This document shows, one piece after another, positions 59,287 to 61,587 of a stretch of 61,587 nt of DNA (its first letter is position 1; every line of letters begins with the position of its first letter). The DNA is taken from positions 1 through 61,587 of the forward strand of contig CAKSUT010000014.1 in NCBI GenBank assembly GCA_934502885.1, given 5' to 3'. A model generated the notes under the pieces. That model saw nothing but the letters and a program-made list of their open reading frames with translations. It did no database searches and was not told the DNA's origin. Both the position numbers and the translations under genes were made by a program. The stretch is from an uncultured Eubacteriales bacterium. GTDB taxonomy: Bacteria > Bacillota > Clostridia > Oscillospirales > CAG-382.

Positions 59287-60069
59287 TCAGACGTTGAGCA
59301 TCCTGTGAAGCGCCTTATAGCTTCTCTCTATCGCCTCGAACACGTCGCCCTCGCACCTATCCTGCTCAACGACGAAGTGCGTAATTCCGATATCGTTTGC
59401 GGTCTTGACGATGCCGTCCCAGTTGAGGTTGCCGTCGCCGACCGAGGCAAAGTGGAACGGAACGTCCTCTATCGCGCCCTCAAGCTTCTTTATCGCGTAG
59501 TCCTTGACGTGCATATAGAAAGCACGGCCGGCAAACATTCTGAGAGATACCGACGGCTCCGTTCCGGCGTTCGTGAGCCAGAACACATCGGGCATGAAGT
59601 AAACGTTTTCGGGCTTTGTGTCCGAGAGAAGTACGTCTATTCCTCTCACTTTGCCGAACGTGATAAACTCAAAGGCGTGGAAGTGATAGATGAGCTTGAG
59701 TCCGTGATTTTTGCATATTTCGCCGAGTCTGTCAAGCTCCTTTGCGAAGGTGCGGTAGCCGTTTTCGTCGTTTCTCTGCTCTGTGGGTATCGAGTCCGTA
59801 CGTATTACGTCAACTCCGAAAATCTTCGCTTCCGCAACCGCTTCGTCTATTCTCGACTCTATCTCGCCGACGGGCAGGAAAACGGAGTCGGCCTTTATCG
59901 AATACTTATCCAAAAGAGCCTTGTGCTCCTCCGCTGTGAGAAACGGCACGGAACGTATCTGGAGGCTTCTGTAGCCTATCTCGGCGACTCGTCTTATTGT
60001 TTCGAGGTAATCCTCTTTTGTCTTGGTATGCTCGCGAAGAGTATACATCTGAAGTCCTATTTCGGGCAT
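59287..60069 (-). CDS. Sugar phosphate isomerase/epimerase (xylose-isomerase-like barrel)
   Basis: A 260-residue cytosolic TIM-barrel protein of the AP-endonuclease-2/xylose-isomerase-like family. It starts MPEIGLQMYTLREHTKTKED. Metal-binding positions typical of the family are visible: His in LIYHFHAFEF, Asp in MPDVFWLTNAG, His in YMHVKDY and Glu in HFVVEQDRCEG. Its substrate is probably an inositol, ketose or related sugar acid. GAAAGGAGAATTACC precedes the ATG. It follows the Gfo/Idh gene by 71 bp in the same direction, and such pairs usually work in one catabolic pathway. Confidence 0.9.
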   Translation of the reverse strand: MPEIGLQMYTLREHTKTKEDYLETIRRVAEIGYRSLQIRSVPFLTAEEHKALLDKYSIKADSVFLPVGEIESRIDEAVAEAKIFGVDVIRTDSIPTEQRNDENGYRTFAKELDRLGEICKNHGLKLIYHFHAFEFITFGKVRGIDVLLSDTKPENVYFMPDVFWLTNAGTEPSVSLRMFAGRAFYMHVKDYAIKKLEGAIEDVPFHFASVGDGNLNWDGIVKTANDIGITHFVVEQDRCEGDVFEAIERSYKALHRMLNV

Positions 60070-60140
60070 GGTAATTCTCCTTTCGGTTATGTACGGTTTA
60101 CAGTGAAATACCGCAACGTTTTTTGTACTTTTCGACGCTG

Positions 60141-61292
60141 TTATATATCGAGAAGCATCTCGGCAAAGCCGTTCATTCCGCTCTCAAAGGCTGCCGGACG
60201 TGTGCAGGTAGTCGTCATATCGTAGATTTTGCCGTCGCCGTCGGCACAGTTCATAATTGCGGTCGCCGCCTCGAGCATATGAAGCGCACGTTCGCCGGAG
60301 GCACGGGGTTCGCGACCGTTTGCGATGGCGTAGCACATATCGGCAAGGCCGACGCCTCTCGAGGTTTCGGGGAAGTTTACGGGGAGTACCTTCTCGTCGC
60401 CGAATGCGGTGAAGACCTTTATATCGCCCGAGAAGTTATTGGGGTCGTGGAGGGTGAGTCTGCCCTTTGTGCCGTGGATAACGAAATCAGTTGTATAGTT
60501 CACGGACTCCGACGAGGTAGTGAAGGTCATGATAGTGCCGTTCTCGAAGAGCATGACTCCGCCGACGTTGTTGGGAGTCTCTATCTTCATGACCTTACCG
60601 TACTCGGGATTCTGCGGATTGGCGTAAATTCTGTCGTTTGCTCCGCGCGTCTGCGAGAAGCCGCACACTCTCTTTATCGGTCCGAGCAGGTTAATCATTG
60701 TGCCGAGGTAGTAACAGCCCATATCGTACATTATGCCGCCGCCGGGACGGAAAGCGAAGCGCCTGTCGGGGTCTGTGCGGTATCTTTCGTGGTGGTAGCC
60801 TCTCACAACGGCTGCGTTTCCGGCAACGGGAGTACCGATAAGACCGGCGTCGAAGGCTTCTCTTGCGGTTTGACCGGCAGGACCGAGGTAGGTATCGGGA
60901 GCGCCGCAGAAGAGCAGTCCCTTTTCCTTGGCGACGCGCATAAGCTCCTTACCCTCTTCAAAGGTTATCGCCATCATTTTCTCGCTGTAGACGTGCTTAC
61001 CGGCAAGAAGTGCGTTTTTCGATACCTCAAAATGCGAGGTGTGGTAGGTGAGATTGAGGACAATATCGATATCGGGGTCAGCGTAAATCTCCTCGTTTGT
61101 CATCATTTTGATACCGTACTTTTCGGACTTCGCCCTGCTTCTCTCCGGGACGATATCCGAGCAGCCGACAATCTCGACCGCCTCGAACATATGCTTTGCG
61201 CCGCACTCCTTCGAGCAGAGGTTTCCGAGGTAGGTATCGCTTATCATGCCGCAGCCTATCACGGCGACTTTGAATTTTCTGAACGGGTTCAT
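60141..61292 (-). CDS. Gfo/Idh/MocA-family oxidoreductase
   Basis: A 383-residue NAD(P)-dependent dehydrogenase. The Rossmann motif is KVAVIGCGMISDTYLGN near the N-terminus. The EKP-type catalytic Lys is in YSEKMMAI, with Met in place of the usual Pro. The substrate-domain His is in GGGIMYDMGCYYLGTM and later blocks. The N-terminal MNPFRKFKV follows a GGAGGAAATAAAC ribosome site. It probably oxidises a sugar or cyclitol whose product goes to the isomerase encoded next. It heads a two-gene operon with a good promoter. Confidence 0.92.
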   Translation of the reverse strand: MNPFRKFKVAVIGCGMISDTYLGNLCSKECGAKHMFEAVEIVGCSDIVPERSRAKSEKYGIKMMTNEEIYADPDIDIVLNLTYHTSHFEVSKNALLAGKHVYSEKMMAITFEEGKELMRVAKEKGLLFCGAPDTYLGPAGQTAREAFDAGLIGTPVAGNAAVVRGYHHERYRTDPDRRFAFRPGGGIMYDMGCYYLGTMINLLGPIKRVCGFSQTRGANDRIYANPQNPEYGKVMKIETPNNVGGVMLFENGTIMTFTTSSESVNYTTDFVIHGTKGRLTLHDPNNFSGDIKVFTAFGDEKVLPVNFPETSRGVGLADMCYAIANGREPRASGERALHMLEAATAIMNCADGDGKIYDMTTTCTRPAAFESGMNGFAEMLLDI

Positions 61293-61341
61293 GTTTATTT
61301 CCTCCGTTTTCGTTGCGGCTCTCTGCCGCTTTCTTGGTTAA

Positions 61342-61370
61342 AGTATACCACGCACACCGCTTTTCTTCAA
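61342..61370 (-). promoter_or_regulatory. Promoter of the Gfo/Idh-isomerase operon
   Basis: Minus strand: TTGAAG (61370-61365) and TATACT (61347-61342), spacer 17 bp. Confidence 0.75.
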
Positions 61371-61413
61371 GTAACTTTTCGTGCAATAAACAGCACTTTT
61401 CGCTCAAAATCTC

Positions 61414-61442
61414 TTGACAAACTCTCTTTTGCGGTGTAAAAT
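61414..61442 (+). promoter_or_regulatory. Rightward promoter leading out of the window
   Basis: TTGACA (61414-61419) and TAAAAT (61437-61442), spacer 17 bp. It reads into the terminal repeat block; its gene would lie beyond the window. Confidence 0.6.
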
Positions 61443-61459
61443 AGATGCAGGCTGACAAG

Positions 61460-61587
61460 CACGGGGGCTTACGGGGGCTTACGGGGGCTACGGGAGCCGC
61501 TCGCCGCGGGGGCGTCTGCGACGCGTTCTTTCTTGAAAGAAAGAACCAAAGAACTTTAAAACGCAGAACTTCGTTCAGCGTGCAAAC
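61460..61587. repeat. Composite repeat block at the right edge (R6), partial
   Basis: GGGGGCTTAC repeats twice, then GGGAGCCGCTCGCCGCGG, a GCGTCTGCGACGC palindrome and GTTCTTTCTTGAAAGAAAGAAC with CCAAAGAACTTTAA. This is the same module order as 5164-5250 in R2. The block is cut by the window end. Confidence 0.8.

Overview
The window looks like chromosomal DNA of an anaerobic, gut-type member of the Clostridia (Bacillota), probably an uncultured Oscillospirales/Eubacteriales relative. The evidence is a pyrH-frr-uppS-cdsA block, a T-box riboswitch, S-layer-homology (SLH) and stalk/copper-amine-oxidase-N-like secreted proteins, a SleB-type cell-wall hydrolase, pyruvate phosphate dikinase, strong AGGAGG ribosome sites, and several carbohydrate-active enzymes. 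Base composition is roughly balanced, with AT-richer islands at about 16-19.5 kb, 51.6-53.7 kb and 55.4-59 kb. No prophage, complete insertion sequence or CRISPR array is visible.

Layout. 0-4.1 kb: a PstS-like lipoprotein, a WG-repeat lipoprotein and a short-chain dehydrogenase (all minus). 4.4-9 kb: pyrH, a 1.1-kb repeat block, frr, uppS, cdsA and a zinc-ribbon membrane protein. 9.2-9.8 kb: tRNA-Leu(GAG) followed by two tandem copies of a unit that ends in the tRNA 3' tail. 9.9-12 kb: GH36 alpha-galactosidase. 12.1-13.1 kb: gene fragments and tandem repeats. 13.1-18.9 kb: ppdK, a small conserved protein bracketed by direct repeats, and a pair of WYL regulators. 19-27 kb: a gene-poor stretch, a CaCA cation antiporter, DeoR and AraC regulators divergent from a glycyl radical enzyme, an M14 carboxypeptidase and an IS1182 remnant. 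27-35.7 kb: a secreted protein, a repeat block, a Trp-type T-box operon (28-codon small ORF, trpX-like ABC transporter, AEC permease), rplS and a SleB-like hydrolase. 35.8-42.4 kb: GH2 enzyme with a divergent AraC regulator, an acidic protein, tRNA-Arg(ACG) with the same kind of tail repeats, and a GH13 amylase. 42.5-59.2 kb: stalk and SLH proteins, a NodB-like protein, a split BadF-type activase/dehydratase pair, a DpnI gene lying between two damaged methyltransferase genes, a GH28-fold protein and more SLH paralogues. 59.3-61.3 kb: a sugar isomerase/oxidoreductase operon. The window ends in another repeat block.

How the parts work together. Most enzymes form separate small catabolic units: a GH plus its own regulator or promoter (GH36, GH2+AraC, GH13, GH28) and the isomerase+Gfo/Idh pair. 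Amino-acid import is under a tRNA-sensing T-box. Sigma-A-type promoters with exact 17-bp spacers are common and easy to see.

The most unusual content is structural. (1) Two unrelated tRNA genes are each followed by two tandem units built from an intrinsic terminator, an inverted T-arm copy, short hairpins and the tRNA 3' tail with CCA, resembling the E. coli tyrT repeats. (2) A DpnI-type endonuclease with all catalytic residues sits between a Dam methylase cut at its C-terminus and a second methyltransferase lacking its N-terminus. (3) A modular family of intergenic repeats made of mini-hairpins with GAA/TTC loops supplies the stop codons of two genes and separates the halves of what is normally one long protein.
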